A DNA stretch of 64,000 nt from Lentihominibacter butyricus. Its GTDB lineage: Bacteria; Bacillota; Clostridia; Peptostreptococcales; Anaerovoracaceae. Below, in pieces: positions 52,225 to 61,962 of the stretch. The notes under the pieces were generated by a model. The model worked only from the letters and a program-made list of their open reading frames with translations. It was not told where the DNA came from and searched no databases. The stretch lies in contig NZ_JAOQJP010000006.1 of assembly GCF_025567305.1 (NCBI RefSeq), positions 93,792-157,791 of the forward strand. Direction: 5' to 3'. Numbering within the stretch: position 1 is the stretch's first letter; every line of letters starts with the position of its first letter. Position numbers and translations under genes: made by a program.

Positions 52225-53769
52225 ATGCAGGAAATAATGGAAAAGCTGAAAATACTGGCGGACAGTGCCAAATACGATGTGTCGTGTTCCAGCAGCGGAG
52301 CAGGGCGAAGAAATGACGGCAGGATAGGCAGTGCGCATGCTGCCGGCATATGTCACACGTGGGGCGCAGACGGCAGGTGCATATCGCTGCTGAAAGTGCT
52401 GTTTACAAATAAATGTGTTTACGATTGTGAATATTGTATCAACCGCAGGACGAATGACTTGCCCAGAGCCTCTTTCGAGCCGGACGAGCTGGCGCGTCTG
52501 ACGATCGAATTCTACAGACGTAATTATATAGAAGGCCTTTTTCTCAGTTCAGCGGTGGAGGTGTCCCCGGACCATACGGCGGAGCGTATACTGGAGTCGC
52601 TGGAGATACTGAGATACAGATATGGCTTTGCCGGATATATACATGCGAAGATAATACCGGGGGTCTCGTCTGACATACTGCACAGGATAGGTCTTGTAGC
52701 GGACAGGCTGAGCGTTAATATAGAGATGCCGACATCGAGAAGCCTGGAGATGTTTGCTCCGCAGAAAAAGGCGAAGCAGATATTCGCGCCGATGCGTCAG
52801 ATAACGAACTCCCTGATAGAACGGAACGCCCTGGTCGGGCCAGGGACGATGTTCAAGGGGCAGCAGCTTAACACAGCAGAAAATTATCTGGGGGATCCGG
52901 CCGGCAGGAGTACCGAGGTGCCGGATCTAAGTGCAGTGAAGGTGCTCGGCAGCAGCACCGGGAAGGCTTCGCACGGCAGTACGGTGAAGACGGCAGGAAA
53001 TCGCTCTGGAAAAAACGGCAGTCGTGGCGGCAGCTTTGATATGCCTGCACAGGCTGCGGACGGAAGATATGCCGTGCCGTCGGAGCGGCGCGGTAAATCG
53101 GATCATACTTTTGCGCCGGCAGGGCAGACCACGCAGATGATAATCGGAGCAGGAGGGGAGACTGACCAGAGCATACTGACCACGAGTGAAAATCTGTACC
53201 GTACATTCAAGATGAAGAGAGTCTATTATTCGGCGTATATACCTGTCATGGATTCTCCGATCCTTCCTGACAGAAATACTGCCCCGCCTCTTGCCAGGGA
53301 GCATCGTATATACCAGGCAGACTGGCTGCTGAGATTTTATGGATTTACGGTGAGCGAACTGTTCAATGAAGAGAATGCGAACCTCGATCCGGATCTCGAT
53401 CCCAAAGTCACATGGGCTCTCAGGAATCTGGAGGAGTTTCCTGTCGAGATCAACAGGGCTTCATACGAGATGCTGATGCGCATACCGGGGATCGGCTCGG
53501 TCTCGGCGCGCCGTATAATCAGGCAGCGGAAGCTGTCGCCTGTAAAATTCGATGATCTCAAAAAGATGGGAGTCGTGCTGAAACGGGCGAAATATTTTCT
53601 CACATGTTCGGGCCGATATTACGGAGAGAGGCGATTCGAGCAGGAGACTATAAGAAATTCGATTCTTCAGATGGAAAACGGCCTCCAGCTTTCCATGTTC
53701 GACAACAGCTGGAACAGGCTGGAAGAGGGAGCGCGTCAGGAAAAGCTTGCGTCAGCAGGGGTGATATGA
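52225..53769 (+). CDS. Putative DNA modification/repair radical SAM protein
   Basis: 514 residues from the ATG behind GGAGGCGTGG. The radical SAM cluster is in NKCVYDCEYCINRR (C-x3-C-x2-C). The family partners a DUF4130/TIGR03915 gene and is thought to act in DNA repair or modification. The C-terminus has a helix-hairpin-helix (MRIPGIGSVSARRIIRQRK). Between VGPGTMFKG (about 210) and TTQMIIGAGGETD (about 305) lies a Ser/Gly/Lys-rich insertion of about 90 residues that looks disordered. Both conserved flanks are intact, so the frame is sound. It overlaps its partner as ATGA. Confidence 0.9.
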   Translation: MQEIMEKLKILADSAKYDVSCSSSGAGRRNDGRIGSAHAAGICHTWGADGRCISLLKVLFTNKCVYDCEYCINRRTNDLPRASFEPDELARLTIEFYRRNYIEGLFLSSAVEVSPDHTAERILESLEILRYRYGFAGYIHAKIIPGVSSDILHRIGLVADRLSVNIEMPTSRSLEMFAPQKKAKQIFAPMRQITNSLIERNALVGPGTMFKGQQLNTAENYLGDPAGRSTEVPDLSAVKVLGSSTGKASHGSTVKTAGNRSGKNGSRGGSFDMPAQAADGRYAVPSERRGKSDHTFAPAGQTTQMIIGAGGETDQSILTTSENLYRTFKMKRVYYSAYIPVMDSPILPDRNTAPPLAREHRIYQADWLLRFYGFTVSELFNEENANLDPDLDPKVTWALRNLEEFPVEINRASYEMLMRIPGIGSVSARRIIRQRKLSPVKFDDLKKMGVVLKRAKYFLTCSGRYYGERRFEQETIRNSILQMENGLQLSMFDNSWNRLEEGARQEKLASAGVI

Positions 53770-54512
53770 GTATGATAGATTATCTTTATGACGGGACCTT
53801 TGAAGGACTGCTCACGTGTATATATGAGAATTACTATACGGAAAAGGCGTCGGGTATATTCAGGGAAGAAGCATATCAGTCGAATCTGCTTGGCGGATGC
53901 ATGGAAGTAAAAACAGACCCGCAGAAAGCGATAACTGTTTATGAGGCGATCGAAAAGAAGATTTCTTCATATGATCTCAGGCGTATCTACAAGGTTTTCC
54001 TTTCTAGTGACGAATACAAGGAGACCAAGATACTGCGTTATATAATACTGGGGTTCAGGACGGGCGGCAGGATCTCGCTGATGCACAGTGATCCGGTCGT
54101 ATTTGACATACAGTCGATAGAAAAAAAGGTGAATGTGGAGCGCGAAAGGATGATGCAATTCGTGCGTTTTTCCGTAATGGAAAACGATGTGCTGTATGCG
54201 GAGGTGGAGCCGGATAATGACGTGCTGGAGCTCATCGCAGGTCATTTCTGCGACAGGTATAAAAACGATCCGTTCATCATACATGATGTCAGACGAAGCA
54301 AGGCGCTTATCTCATATCAGCGAAGGTGGTACATTTCGAATTTTGACGGTTCCGATATCCCGGGCATTTCAGCTGATGAAGAGAAAATACGCGCGCTGTG
54401 GCGTGACTATTTCAGGAATATAGCGATAAAGGAGCGCACCAATCCGAGATGCCAGAAGAATTTCATGCCTGAAAGGTACTGGAAGCACCTGACTGAGCTG
54501 ACAGGCATTTAA
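53766..54512 (+). CDS. DUF4130 / TIGR03915-family putative DNA repair protein
   Basis: 248 residues. It begins MSMIDYLYDGTFEGLLTCIY, the family's signature opening, and has the later block RWYISNFDG and CQKNFMPERYWKHL. The start at 53766 overlaps the stop codon of the radical SAM gene; an upstream frame only reads the end of that gene. This family is almost always paired with the radical SAM partner and is sometimes fused to a uracil-DNA-glycosylase-like domain; no such domain is seen here. Biochemical activity unknown. Confidence 0.88.
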   Translation: MSMIDYLYDGTFEGLLTCIYENYYTEKASGIFREEAYQSNLLGGCMEVKTDPQKAITVYEAIEKKISSYDLRRIYKVFLSSDEYKETKILRYIILGFRTGGRISLMHSDPVVFDIQSIEKKVNVERERMMQFVRFSVMENDVLYAEVEPDNDVLELIAGHFCDRYKNDPFIIHDVRRSKALISYQRRWYISNFDGSDIPGISADEEKIRALWRDYFRNIAIKERTNPRCQKNFMPERYWKHLTELTGI

Positions 54513-54621
54513 TTTTCCGGGAGATTTCGATGTATGTATTGAAATGTACGGCATAAAACTATATACTTTACTTGATTAAATGTCGAAAGCGATAATGAGA
54601 TGAGAAAGGAATGGTGCTGAT

Positions 54622-55302
54622 ATGAGATATGAAATAAAAGGAGAAACTCTTCCGGTGGTTATATGTCATCTTGATCCGGGCGAACAGATGCTTACAGAAG
54701 GCGGCGGGATGTCATGGATGTCACCGAACATGCAGATGCAGACGACGAGCAGCGGAGGAGTAGGCAAGGCGCTGGGAAGGATGTTCGCAGGTGAAAAACT
54801 TTTCCAGAATATATATACGGCGCAGGGCGGTCCGGGAATGATCGCATTCGCTTCGAGTTTTCCGGGATCGATAAAAGCATTCCAGGTGTCACCGGGAAAT
54901 GAGATGATATGCCAGAAGGGTGTATTCCTTGCAGGTGAAATGGGAGTGCAGCTTTCTGTATTCCTCAATAAGAAGCTCGGTACCGGATTCTTCGGCGGAG
55001 AAGGATTTGTGATGCAGCGTCTGAGCGGTAACGGTATTTTCTTTGGTGAATTTGACGGTCATATAGTCGAGTATGCTCTGGCGGCAGGGCAGCAGATCAT
55101 TGTGGACACAGGGCATCTGGCAGCCATGTCGGCGACATGCAGGATGGAGATACAGTCGGTGCCGGGCATGAAGAACAAGTTCCTCGGAGGCGAAGGACTT
55201 TTCAATACTGTAATAACCGGTCCGGGACATGTATGGCTTCAGACCATGCCACTTGCAAATGTGGCAGGTGTGCTCAGACCGTATATGCCTTCAGGAAACT
55301 AA
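54622..55302 (+). CDS. AIM24 / TIGR00266-family protein
   Basis: 226 residues, all beta-rich with repeated Gly-Gly turns. Conserved blocks: GEQMLTEGGGMSWMSPN, GKALGRMFAGEKLFQN, and FLGGEGLFNTVITGPG near the end. AIM24-like proteins are TRAP-like folds widespread in bacteria and mitochondria, with no settled function in bacteria. It stands alone between the DNA-repair-like pair and the sirtuin gene. Confidence 0.88.
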   Translation: MRYEIKGETLPVVICHLDPGEQMLTEGGGMSWMSPNMQMQTTSSGGVGKALGRMFAGEKLFQNIYTAQGGPGMIAFASSFPGSIKAFQVSPGNEMICQKGVFLAGEMGVQLSVFLNKKLGTGFFGGEGFVMQRLSGNGIFFGEFDGHIVEYALAAGQQIIVDTGHLAAMSATCRMEIQSVPGMKNKFLGGEGLFNTVITGPGHVWLQTMPLANVAGVLRPYMPSGN

Positions 55303-55329
55303 AACTATACAAAGATAACGGAGGCAGTG

Positions 55330-56055
55330 ATGGACAGCAGGGTAAAAGAAATAATCGACAGAAGCAGAAGTGTTGTGTTTTTCGGCGGGGCAGGCGTTTC
55401 GACTGAGAGCAATATACCGGATTTCAGATCCGAGTCGGGTCTGTACAAGGCTATGAACGAGTACGGATACTCCCCGGAGCATATGCTGTCGCATACTTTT
55501 TTCATGCGGCATACTGAGATGTTCTTTGACTATTACAAGAAAAATCTGATATACCCCGACGCAGAACCGAACAAAGCGCACAGGGCTCTTGCAGAGCTGG
55601 AACAGGCCGGCAAGCTGACGGGAATAGTGACGCAGAATATCGATGGACTGCATCAGAAAGCCGGAAGCCGCAAAGTGTATGAGCTGCATGGCTCAGTGAT
55701 GCGCAACAGCTGCATGGACTGCGGCGAACATTACGATCTCGATTATATAATGAATGAAGACAACTGTGAGAATGGCGTTCCGATATGCAGCAAATGTCAC
55801 GGGATAGTCAAACCCGATGTCGTGCTGTATGAAGAGCAGCTGGACGAGGCTGTGATCACAGGTGCGGTGAATGCGATAAGCAGCGCAGATACACTGATAG
55901 TAGGAGGCACGTCACTGGTAGTGTATCCTGCGGCAGGACTGATAAATTATTTCAGAGGGAAAGATATCGTGCTTATAAACAAATCGCAGACGGGATATGA
56001 TGACAGAGCGACGCTTGTTATAAATGATTCGATCGGAAAAGTTCTTGGGGACTGA
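55330..56055 (+). CDS. NAD-dependent protein deacylase (sirtuin, Sir2 family)
   Basis: 241 residues. GAGVSTESNIPDFRS binds NAD, TQNIDGLHQKAG and ELHGSV carry the catalytic His, and a four-Cys zinc site is formed by CMDCG and CSKCHG. It removes acyl groups from lysines using NAD. GGAGG is five bases before the ATG; a GTG directly before it is a weaker choice. Its start follows the AIM24-like gene by about 27 bases, so they may share a transcript. Confidence 0.95.
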   Translation: MDSRVKEIIDRSRSVVFFGGAGVSTESNIPDFRSESGLYKAMNEYGYSPEHMLSHTFFMRHTEMFFDYYKKNLIYPDAEPNKAHRALAELEQAGKLTGIVTQNIDGLHQKAGSRKVYELHGSVMRNSCMDCGEHYDLDYIMNEDNCENGVPICSKCHGIVKPDVVLYEEQLDEAVITGAVNAISSADTLIVGGTSLVVYPAAGLINYFRGKDIVLINKSQTGYDDRATLVINDSIGKVLGD

Positions 56056-56159
56056 CATGCGTGAAGCATTGAAGTTTAAAGGAATTTGTCAGATGTGAAA
56101 AAATAGAAAAAGATTGAGAAAAAATTAACAATATTCGGGTTTCCATTCTGTTTTTTTTG

Positions 56160-56168
56160 TGATATAAT
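56160..56168 (+). promoter_or_regulatory. Extended -10 promoter of surE
   Basis: TGATATAAT, about 37 bases before the surE start. A weak TTTCCA stands at the -35 position (56140-56145). Confidence 0.6.
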
Positions 56169-56204
56169 CAACAGCAAGCAAGAAACGGAGATGTTTTTAA
56201 GAGA

Positions 56205-56978
56205 ATGAATTTATTACTTGTAAATGATGATGGCATAAAGGCGCAGGGCATACACGAGCTCGCAGAAGCACTGTCTTCGGAAGCATCGATATATGTCTGC
56301 GCGCCGGACGGACAGCGCAGTGCCAGCGGGCACGGTATAACTGTTTCAACTTATATAGCCGTGCAGGAGGAAAAGTTCAACTGTGCAGAATATGCATTCA
56401 GCACTTCGGGAACTCCTGCGGACTGTGTGAAGCTTGGAATGAAGCTGTTTGAACGGCAGGGTGTGAAGATAGACATGGTGTTTTCCGGCATAAATCACGG
56501 AGGCAATCTGGGTACGGATACTCTGTATTCGGGAACTGTTTCTGCAGCGATCGAAGGCAGTCTTTGCGGAGTTCCGTCGGTAGCGGTTTCGGTAAACAGC
56601 CATGAAGCGAAACACTTCGAATATGCATGTTATCTTGCCAAAGGAGCGTTGAACAAGGCTTACGGCAAGCTTCCACCGGAAGTGGTGTTCAATATAAACA
56701 CACCTGACCTTCCGCGCGAGGAGATAAAAGGTCTGAGGTATACGACTCTGGGTAGAAGAGAGTACAGGGAAGTCTTTGAGCCTGTGGAGATAGGCGGGGG
56801 AAAAACAGGGTACAGATATACTGGAGACCCTGTTGTATACGAAGGCCTTCCGGAAACTATAGACGTGATAGCGATGCAGGATGGATTTGCTAGCATCACA
56901 CCTATTCACCGGGATCTTACATCGTACGGAATGGTAGATGAAGTGAAGAAATGGAGGATAGACCAATGGGATTACTGA
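56205..56978 (+). CDS. surE: 5'/3'-nucleotidase SurE
   Basis: 257 residues. It begins MNLLLVNDDGI, whose paired Asp residues bind the metal; APDGQRSASGHGIT, SGINHGGNLGTDTLYSGTV and SVAVS are further conserved blocks. SurE dephosphorylates nucleoside monophosphates. It overlaps the isochorismatase-like gene by 13 bases, so these two are co-transcribed. Confidence 0.96.
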   Translation: MNLLLVNDDGIKAQGIHELAEALSSEASIYVCAPDGQRSASGHGITVSTYIAVQEEKFNCAEYAFSTSGTPADCVKLGMKLFERQGVKIDMVFSGINHGGNLGTDTLYSGTVSAAIEGSLCGVPSVAVSVNSHEAKHFEYACYLAKGALNKAYGKLPPEVVFNINTPDLPREEIKGLRYTTLGRREYREVFEPVEIGGGKTGYRYTGDPVVYEGLPETIDVIAMQDGFASITPIHRDLTSYGMVDEVKKWRIDQWDY

Positions 56979-57511
56979 CAAGGGACGACACGGCATTTGT
57001 TGCGATCGACTTTCAGGAACGTCTCGTTCCTGCGATGAGCGGCAAGGAAAAACTGACAGAGAAGACTGAAAGACTGGCAAAGGGAATGCAGGCGCTCGGG
57101 ATACCGACTGTAGTGACACAGCAGTATACGAAAGGGCTAGGATCAACGATCCCTTCTATTGCAGAGGCTCTTGGGGAGTTTGAACCGATAGACAAGTTCA
57201 CTTTCGGCTGCATGGAAAATGAAGAATTTGCAGCAAGGATAAAAGAACTCGGCAGGAAGAATATCGTTATATGTGGTATAGAAGCTCACATATGCGTGCA
57301 GCAGACAGCATTGCAGCTCATGGAAGCCGGATATAATGTATATCTTGTGGTGGACTGCATATCATCCAGATCAGAAGAGGATAAGCTCTGGGCAGTTACC
57401 AGAATGGGAGAAGCAGGCGCTGTGATAACCACTTATGAAGCAGTATTGTATGAGATACTCAGAAATTCAAAGGCGGACGGCTTCAAAGCTGTTTCGGCCA
57501 TTGTAAAATAA
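56966..57511 (+). CDS. Isochorismatase-family cysteine hydrolase
   Basis: 181 residues. AFVAIDFQERL has the catalytic Asp, and the Cys sits in GIEAHICVQQTALQL, as in YcaC/nicotinamidase-like hydrolases. GGAGG precedes the ATG at 56966 by eight bases, so five upstream residues are left out. The family hydrolyses amides such as nicotinamide or of unknown identity. Coupling to surE and closeness to a sirtuin, which releases nicotinamide, would fit NAD salvage, but this is inference. Confidence 0.85.
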   Translation: MGLLTRDDTAFVAIDFQERLVPAMSGKEKLTEKTERLAKGMQALGIPTVVTQQYTKGLGSTIPSIAEALGEFEPIDKFTFGCMENEEFAARIKELGRKNIVICGIEAHICVQQTALQLMEAGYNVYLVVDCISSRSEEDKLWAVTRMGEAGAVITTYEAVLYEILRNSKADGFKAVSAIVK

Positions 57512-57564
57512 TGGAAATATTTATATTTTAATCAATAATAAATGATTCAAGGAGGAAATTCATT

Positions 57565-58743
57565 ATGAGAGATGTTGTAATTGCAAGTGCAGTAAGAACT
57601 CCGATCGGCAGTTTTGGCGGCAGTCTTAAAAATACTGCTGCAAGAACTTTAGGAGCTATCACGATCAAAGAAGCTATCAAGAGAGCAGGAATCGATCCGG
57701 CAACTATCGATGAAGTTGTATACGGATGTGTTCTCCAGGGCGGACTTGGACAGAACGTTGCAAGACAGGCAGCTTTAGACGCAGGAATTCCAAAGGAAGT
57801 TCCGGCTATGACTATCAACAAGGTTTGCGGTTCCGGATTAAGAACGGTTTCAATGGCAGCGCAGATGATCAAGGCAGGCGATGCTGATATCATTGTCGCT
57901 GGTGGTACAGAAAACATGTCGGCAACAGCATATGCTATCCCTACAGCAAGATGGGGAGCAAGAATGAACGACAATAAGATCATCGACATGATGACAAACG
58001 ATGGTCTGACTTGTGCATTCAACAACTATCACATGGGTATCACTGCTGAAAACGTTGCAGAGCAGTGGGGTCTCACAAGAGAAGAACTCGATGCATTCGC
58101 AGCGAAATCACAGCAGAAAGCAGTTGCAGCAGTAAAAGCAGGCAAATTCAAGGATGAAATCGTTCCTGTTGAGATCCCTCAGAGAAAGGGCGATCCTGTT
58201 GTCTTCGATACAGATGAATATCCAAAAGACGGCGTAACTCCTGAAAGTATCGCTAAGCTCAGACCTGCATTCAAGAAGGATGGAATGGTTACAGCAGCTA
58301 ACGCATCAGGAATCAACGATGCAGCAGCAGCTCTGGTTATCATGTCAAAGGAAAAGGCTGACGAACTCGGAATCAAGCCTCTCTGCACGATCAAGTCATA
58401 TGCGTCAGCAGGTGTTGATCCTGCTATCATGGGCGTTGGTCCTGTACCTGCATGCCGCAAGGCACTTGACAAGGCTGGACTTACTATCGACCAGATCGAT
58501 CTGATCGAAGCGAATGAAGCTTTCGCAGCACAGTCAGTAGCAGTAGGCAAAGACCTCGGATTCGATCCTGAAAAGCTCAACGTAAACGGCGGAGCTATCG
58601 CACTCGGACACCCTATCGGAGCATCCGGCGCAAGAATCCTTATCACTCTGATCTATGAGATGATCAAGAGAGACGCAAAGACTGGTCTTGCTACACTTTG
58701 CATCGGTGGTGGACAGGGAACTACAGTTATCGTAGAAAGATAA
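57565..58743 (+). CDS. thlA: Acetyl-CoA acetyltransferase (thiolase)
   Basis: 392 residues, normal for biosynthetic thiolases. Catalytic Cys in NKVCGSGLRTVSMAAQM (about residue 88), His in GHPIGASGARI, and the second Cys in LCIGGGQGT near the end. It joins two acetyl-CoA into acetoacetyl-CoA, the first step of clostridial butyrate or acetone-type pathways. AAGGAGGAAA is well placed. Codon usage is biased toward a small set, suggesting high expression. No other butyrate-pathway genes are beside it. Confidence 0.95.
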   Translation: MRDVVIASAVRTPIGSFGGSLKNTAARTLGAITIKEAIKRAGIDPATIDEVVYGCVLQGGLGQNVARQAALDAGIPKEVPAMTINKVCGSGLRTVSMAAQMIKAGDADIIVAGGTENMSATAYAIPTARWGARMNDNKIIDMMTNDGLTCAFNNYHMGITAENVAEQWGLTREELDAFAAKSQQKAVAAVKAGKFKDEIVPVEIPQRKGDPVVFDTDEYPKDGVTPESIAKLRPAFKKDGMVTAANASGINDAAAALVIMSKEKADELGIKPLCTIKSYASAGVDPAIMGVGPVPACRKALDKAGLTIDQIDLIEANEAFAAQSVAVGKDLGFDPEKLNVNGGAIALGHPIGASGARILITLIYEMIKRDAKTGLATLCIGGGQGTTVIVER

Positions 58744-58787
58744 GATCCCGGGCATACCGAAATAACAGAATCTTAATAAAGACAAGC

Positions 58788-58818
58788 AGAGCGCGGCAGT
58801 ATTGCCGCGCTCTTGTTG
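58788..58818 (+). terminator. Terminator of the thiolase gene
   Basis: GAGCGCGGCA and TGCCGCGCTC form a 10-bp stem with a short loop, followed by TTGTTGT. Confidence 0.85.
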
Positions 58819-59022
58819 TATCGTCAACTGCTGTATTATCAGAGGCTTTCAGGTTTACAGAGGAAATTATCGTCTGCGACCATTGCATTTACAAGTGCAG
58901 TTAGGATATAATAAAAAAGCGTGCAGGAACGGAACGGTGCGCGCACTGTTTCTGCAGCAAGAGCGAAATCGGTGAAAACAGATATTTCTGTAATATAAAA
59001 TATTAAATTCAGGAGGAACGAT

Positions 59023-60666
59023 ATGGCTGAAAAAGCGGATGTTAACAATTTTATCCATAATATAATTGACAAGGATCTGGAAGCACAGAAATACGGAGAC
59101 AAGGTGCATACCAGATTTCCTCCGGAGCCTAACGGCTATCTCCATATAGGACATGCAAAATCGATATGCCTCAATTTTTCAACAGCTGAAAAATACGGCG
59201 GCAAATGCAATCTCAGATATGACGATACCAATCCGGTCAAAGAAGACGTGGAATATGTAGATTCCATAGAAGAAGATGTAAGATGGCTCGGTTTCCAGTG
59301 GGACAAAAGGCTGTGGGCATCCGACTATTTCGACGAAATGTACGATTGTGCAGTTACTCTGATAAAAAAGGGAAAAGCATATGTATGCGATCTGAATGCC
59401 GACCAGATCAGAGAATACAGAGGAACGCTCAAGGAGCCGGGAAAAGAAAGTCCGTACAGGAACCGAAGCGTTGAAGAAAATCTCAGCCTTTTCGAAGAAA
59501 TGAAGCAGGGAAAATATGCTGACGGTGAAAAGGTCCTCAGAGCAAAGATAGACATGGCGTCACCGAATATGAATATGAGAGACCCTGTCATATACAGGAT
59601 AGCTCACGTGGAACACCACAATACAGGAGACAAGTGGTGCATATATCCTATGTATGACTTTGCACACCCGATCGAAGATGCGATCGAAGGCATAACGCAC
59701 TCGATATGTACTCTTGAATTCGAGGATCACAGACCCCTTTACGACTGGGTGCTCCAGGAAATCGGCAAGTGGCCGACGCCGCCGCAGCAGATAGAATTCG
59801 CAAGACTCAACCTCACTAATACAGTCATGAGCAAGAGATATCTCAAGGCGATGGTGGACGACGGCACAGTTGACGGATGGGACGATCCTAGAATGCCGAC
59901 CATTGCAGGCATAAGAAGAAGAGGTTACACGCCGGAGGCCGTACGTGATTTCTGCGAGAGGATAGGTGTGTCCAAAGCAAACAGTACAGTGGATATCAGC
60001 CTGCTCGAACACTGCGTGAGAGAAGATCTCAAGCAGCAGGTCGAAAACAGGAATGTAGTCGAAAATCCGATAAAAGTAGTGATAACGAACTATCCTGAAG
60101 ATCAGACCGAAGAAATGGAAATCGAAAACAACAGGGAAGTCCCTGAAATGGGCAACAGAACTGTTCCGTTCAGCAGAGAACTCTACGTTGACGGGGACGA
60201 TTTCATGGAAGTCCCTGTAAAGAAATATTTCAGACTGTTCCCTGGCAATGAGGTGAGATTCAAGGGCGCATACTTTATAACATGCAATGAAGTCGTAAAA
60301 AATGAAGACGGAAGCATAAAGGAGCTGCTCTGCACATACGATCCTGAAACGAAGAGCGGAAGCGGTTTCGAAGGCCGTAAGGTGAAGGGTACGATCCATT
60401 GGGTGGATGCTAAAACAGCTGTGCAGATAAAGATCAGGAATTATGACTATCTGATGATCGAGGATGAAAACGGTGAAAATGTGCTGAATCCGGATTCTCT
60501 GACGGAGTCGGTCGCATATGCGGAGCCGTCGGTTGCAGAGGCAAAACCGGGCGAAAGATTCCAGTTCTTCAGAAAGGGATATTACATCGCAGATTCGAAG
60601 CTTACGGCAGATACGGAAAAAGTGTTCAACAAGATCGTAGGCCTCAAGAGTTCATGGAAGAAATAA
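59023..60666 (+). CDS. glnS: Glutaminyl-tRNA synthetase
   Basis: 547 residues. Class I motifs: PNGYLHIGHAKS (HIGH) and VMSKRYL (KMSKS equivalent), with RYDDTNPVKE between them. The C-terminal beta-barrel region is full length. AGGAGG precedes the ATG. It charges glutamine directly, so tRNA-Gln need not depend only on the transamidation route in this organism. No T-box leader is visible. Confidence 0.96.
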   Translation: MAEKADVNNFIHNIIDKDLEAQKYGDKVHTRFPPEPNGYLHIGHAKSICLNFSTAEKYGGKCNLRYDDTNPVKEDVEYVDSIEEDVRWLGFQWDKRLWASDYFDEMYDCAVTLIKKGKAYVCDLNADQIREYRGTLKEPGKESPYRNRSVEENLSLFEEMKQGKYADGEKVLRAKIDMASPNMNMRDPVIYRIAHVEHHNTGDKWCIYPMYDFAHPIEDAIEGITHSICTLEFEDHRPLYDWVLQEIGKWPTPPQQIEFARLNLTNTVMSKRYLKAMVDDGTVDGWDDPRMPTIAGIRRRGYTPEAVRDFCERIGVSKANSTVDISLLEHCVREDLKQQVENRNVVENPIKVVITNYPEDQTEEMEIENNREVPEMGNRTVPFSRELYVDGDDFMEVPVKKYFRLFPGNEVRFKGAYFITCNEVVKNEDGSIKELLCTYDPETKSGSGFEGRKVKGTIHWVDAKTAVQIKIRNYDYLMIEDENGENVLNPDSLTESVAYAEPSVAEAKPGERFQFFRKGYYIADSKLTADTEKVFNKIVGLKSSWKK

Positions 60667-60704
60667 ACAGCAGCAGGGTATTACAGTAAAGAGGAGATTT
60701 ATAA

Positions 60705-61859
60705 ATGGATTACTACAAGGCATCCCTGAAGATGCATGAGGAACATAAAGGGAAAATGGCGGTGGCCAGCAAGGTAAAGGTCGAAAACAAGGACGACCTT
60801 TCCACTGCATACACACCGGGAGTCGCAGAGCCGTGCAGGAAAATACACGAAAACCCGGAAGATGTCTATAAATACACGAACAAGTCCAATATAGTAGCAG
60901 TCGTTTCAGACGGCTCAGCTGTGCTTGGGTTGGGAAATATCGGCGGACTGGCATCTATACCCGTAATGGACGGAAAATCGCTCCTGTTCAAAGAATTTGC
61001 GGGCATAGACGCATTTCCTATCTGTCTTGAGACTCAGGACGTCGATGAGATCGTTAATATAGTGAAAAACATCGCGCCGACTCTCGGCGGAATCAACCTC
61101 GAGGACATTTCGGCGCCGAGGTGCTTTGAGATAGAGGAAAAACTGCAGGCGCAGGTCGATATACCTGTATTTCATGACGACCAGCACGGCACGGCCGTGG
61201 TTGTATCAGCTGCAGTGATAAATTCTGCAAAGTTCACAGGCAGGAGCCTCGAGTCTATCAAAGCTGTTATCAACGGCGCAGGAGCTGCCGGAACGGCGAT
61301 AGCCAAGATGCTTATGAATCTGGGCATCAAGGATATCGTGGCATGTGACAGCAAAGGTATACTTACGAATGACAGAGATGATCTGAACGAGGCGAAGAGA
61401 AGACTCGCGGCAGTTACGAACAGGGATCAGATAAAGGGATCTCTTGCAGATGCAGTAAAGGGCAGAGACCTGTTTATCGGTGTGTCTGCTGCAAAAGTGC
61501 TCACACAGGACATGGTGAAAACGATGAACGATGACGCTATCATCTTTGCTATGGCAAACCCAGAACCTGAGATACAGCCTGATCTTGCAAAAGAAGCGGG
61601 TGCTGCGGTAGTGGGAACAGGCAGATCCGATCACCCTAATCAGATAAACAACGTGCTGATATTCCCGGGATTGTTCAAAGGTGCGCTTGCAGCCCGTGCA
61701 AAGCGAATAACCGAAGAAATGAAGACGGCGGCAGCCTTTGCACTTGCAGGGATCATCAAAGATGATGAGCTTTCCGCCGACTATATAATCCCGAGCGCAT
61801 TTTACCCCGGCGCAGCTGATATAGTTGCTGCCGCAGTAGAAAAAGCCTGGAAAGAATAA
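60705..61859 (+). CDS. NAD(P)-dependent malic enzyme
   Basis: 384 residues, the short bacterial form without a phosphotransacetylase domain. AYTPGVAEPC near residue 35, the divalent-metal site in FHDDQHGTAVV and the NAD-binding GAGAAGTAIAKML are present. It decarboxylates malate to pyruvate. AAAGAGGAG is upstream. It lies 38 bases after glnS and is closed by a shared terminator. Confidence 0.94.
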   Translation: MDYYKASLKMHEEHKGKMAVASKVKVENKDDLSTAYTPGVAEPCRKIHENPEDVYKYTNKSNIVAVVSDGSAVLGLGNIGGLASIPVMDGKSLLFKEFAGIDAFPICLETQDVDEIVNIVKNIAPTLGGINLEDISAPRCFEIEEKLQAQVDIPVFHDDQHGTAVVVSAAVINSAKFTGRSLESIKAVINGAGAAGTAIAKMLMNLGIKDIVACDSKGILTNDRDDLNEAKRRLAAVTNRDQIKGSLADAVKGRDLFIGVSAAKVLTQDMVKTMNDDAIIFAMANPEPEIQPDLAKEAGAAVVGTGRSDHPNQINNVLIFPGLFKGALAARAKRITEEMKTAAAFALAGIIKDDELSADYIIPSAFYPGAADIVAAAVEKAWKE

Positions 61860-61913
61860 GCCTGGCCGACGTGCCTGGGCGGTATACGGATATATGAGAA
61901 GATGAAAAACAAC

Positions 61914-61960
61914 AAAGACCTCTGAAAAACAGAAACGATCTGTGAGACAGAGGTCTTTTG
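61914..61960 (+). terminator. Bidirectional terminator between malic enzyme and AI-2E transporter genes
   Basis: AAAGACCTCTG and CAGAGGTCTTT form an 11-bp stem around a loop of about 23 bases. The convergent genes end on both sides. Confidence 0.75.
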
Positions 61961-61962
61961 TA

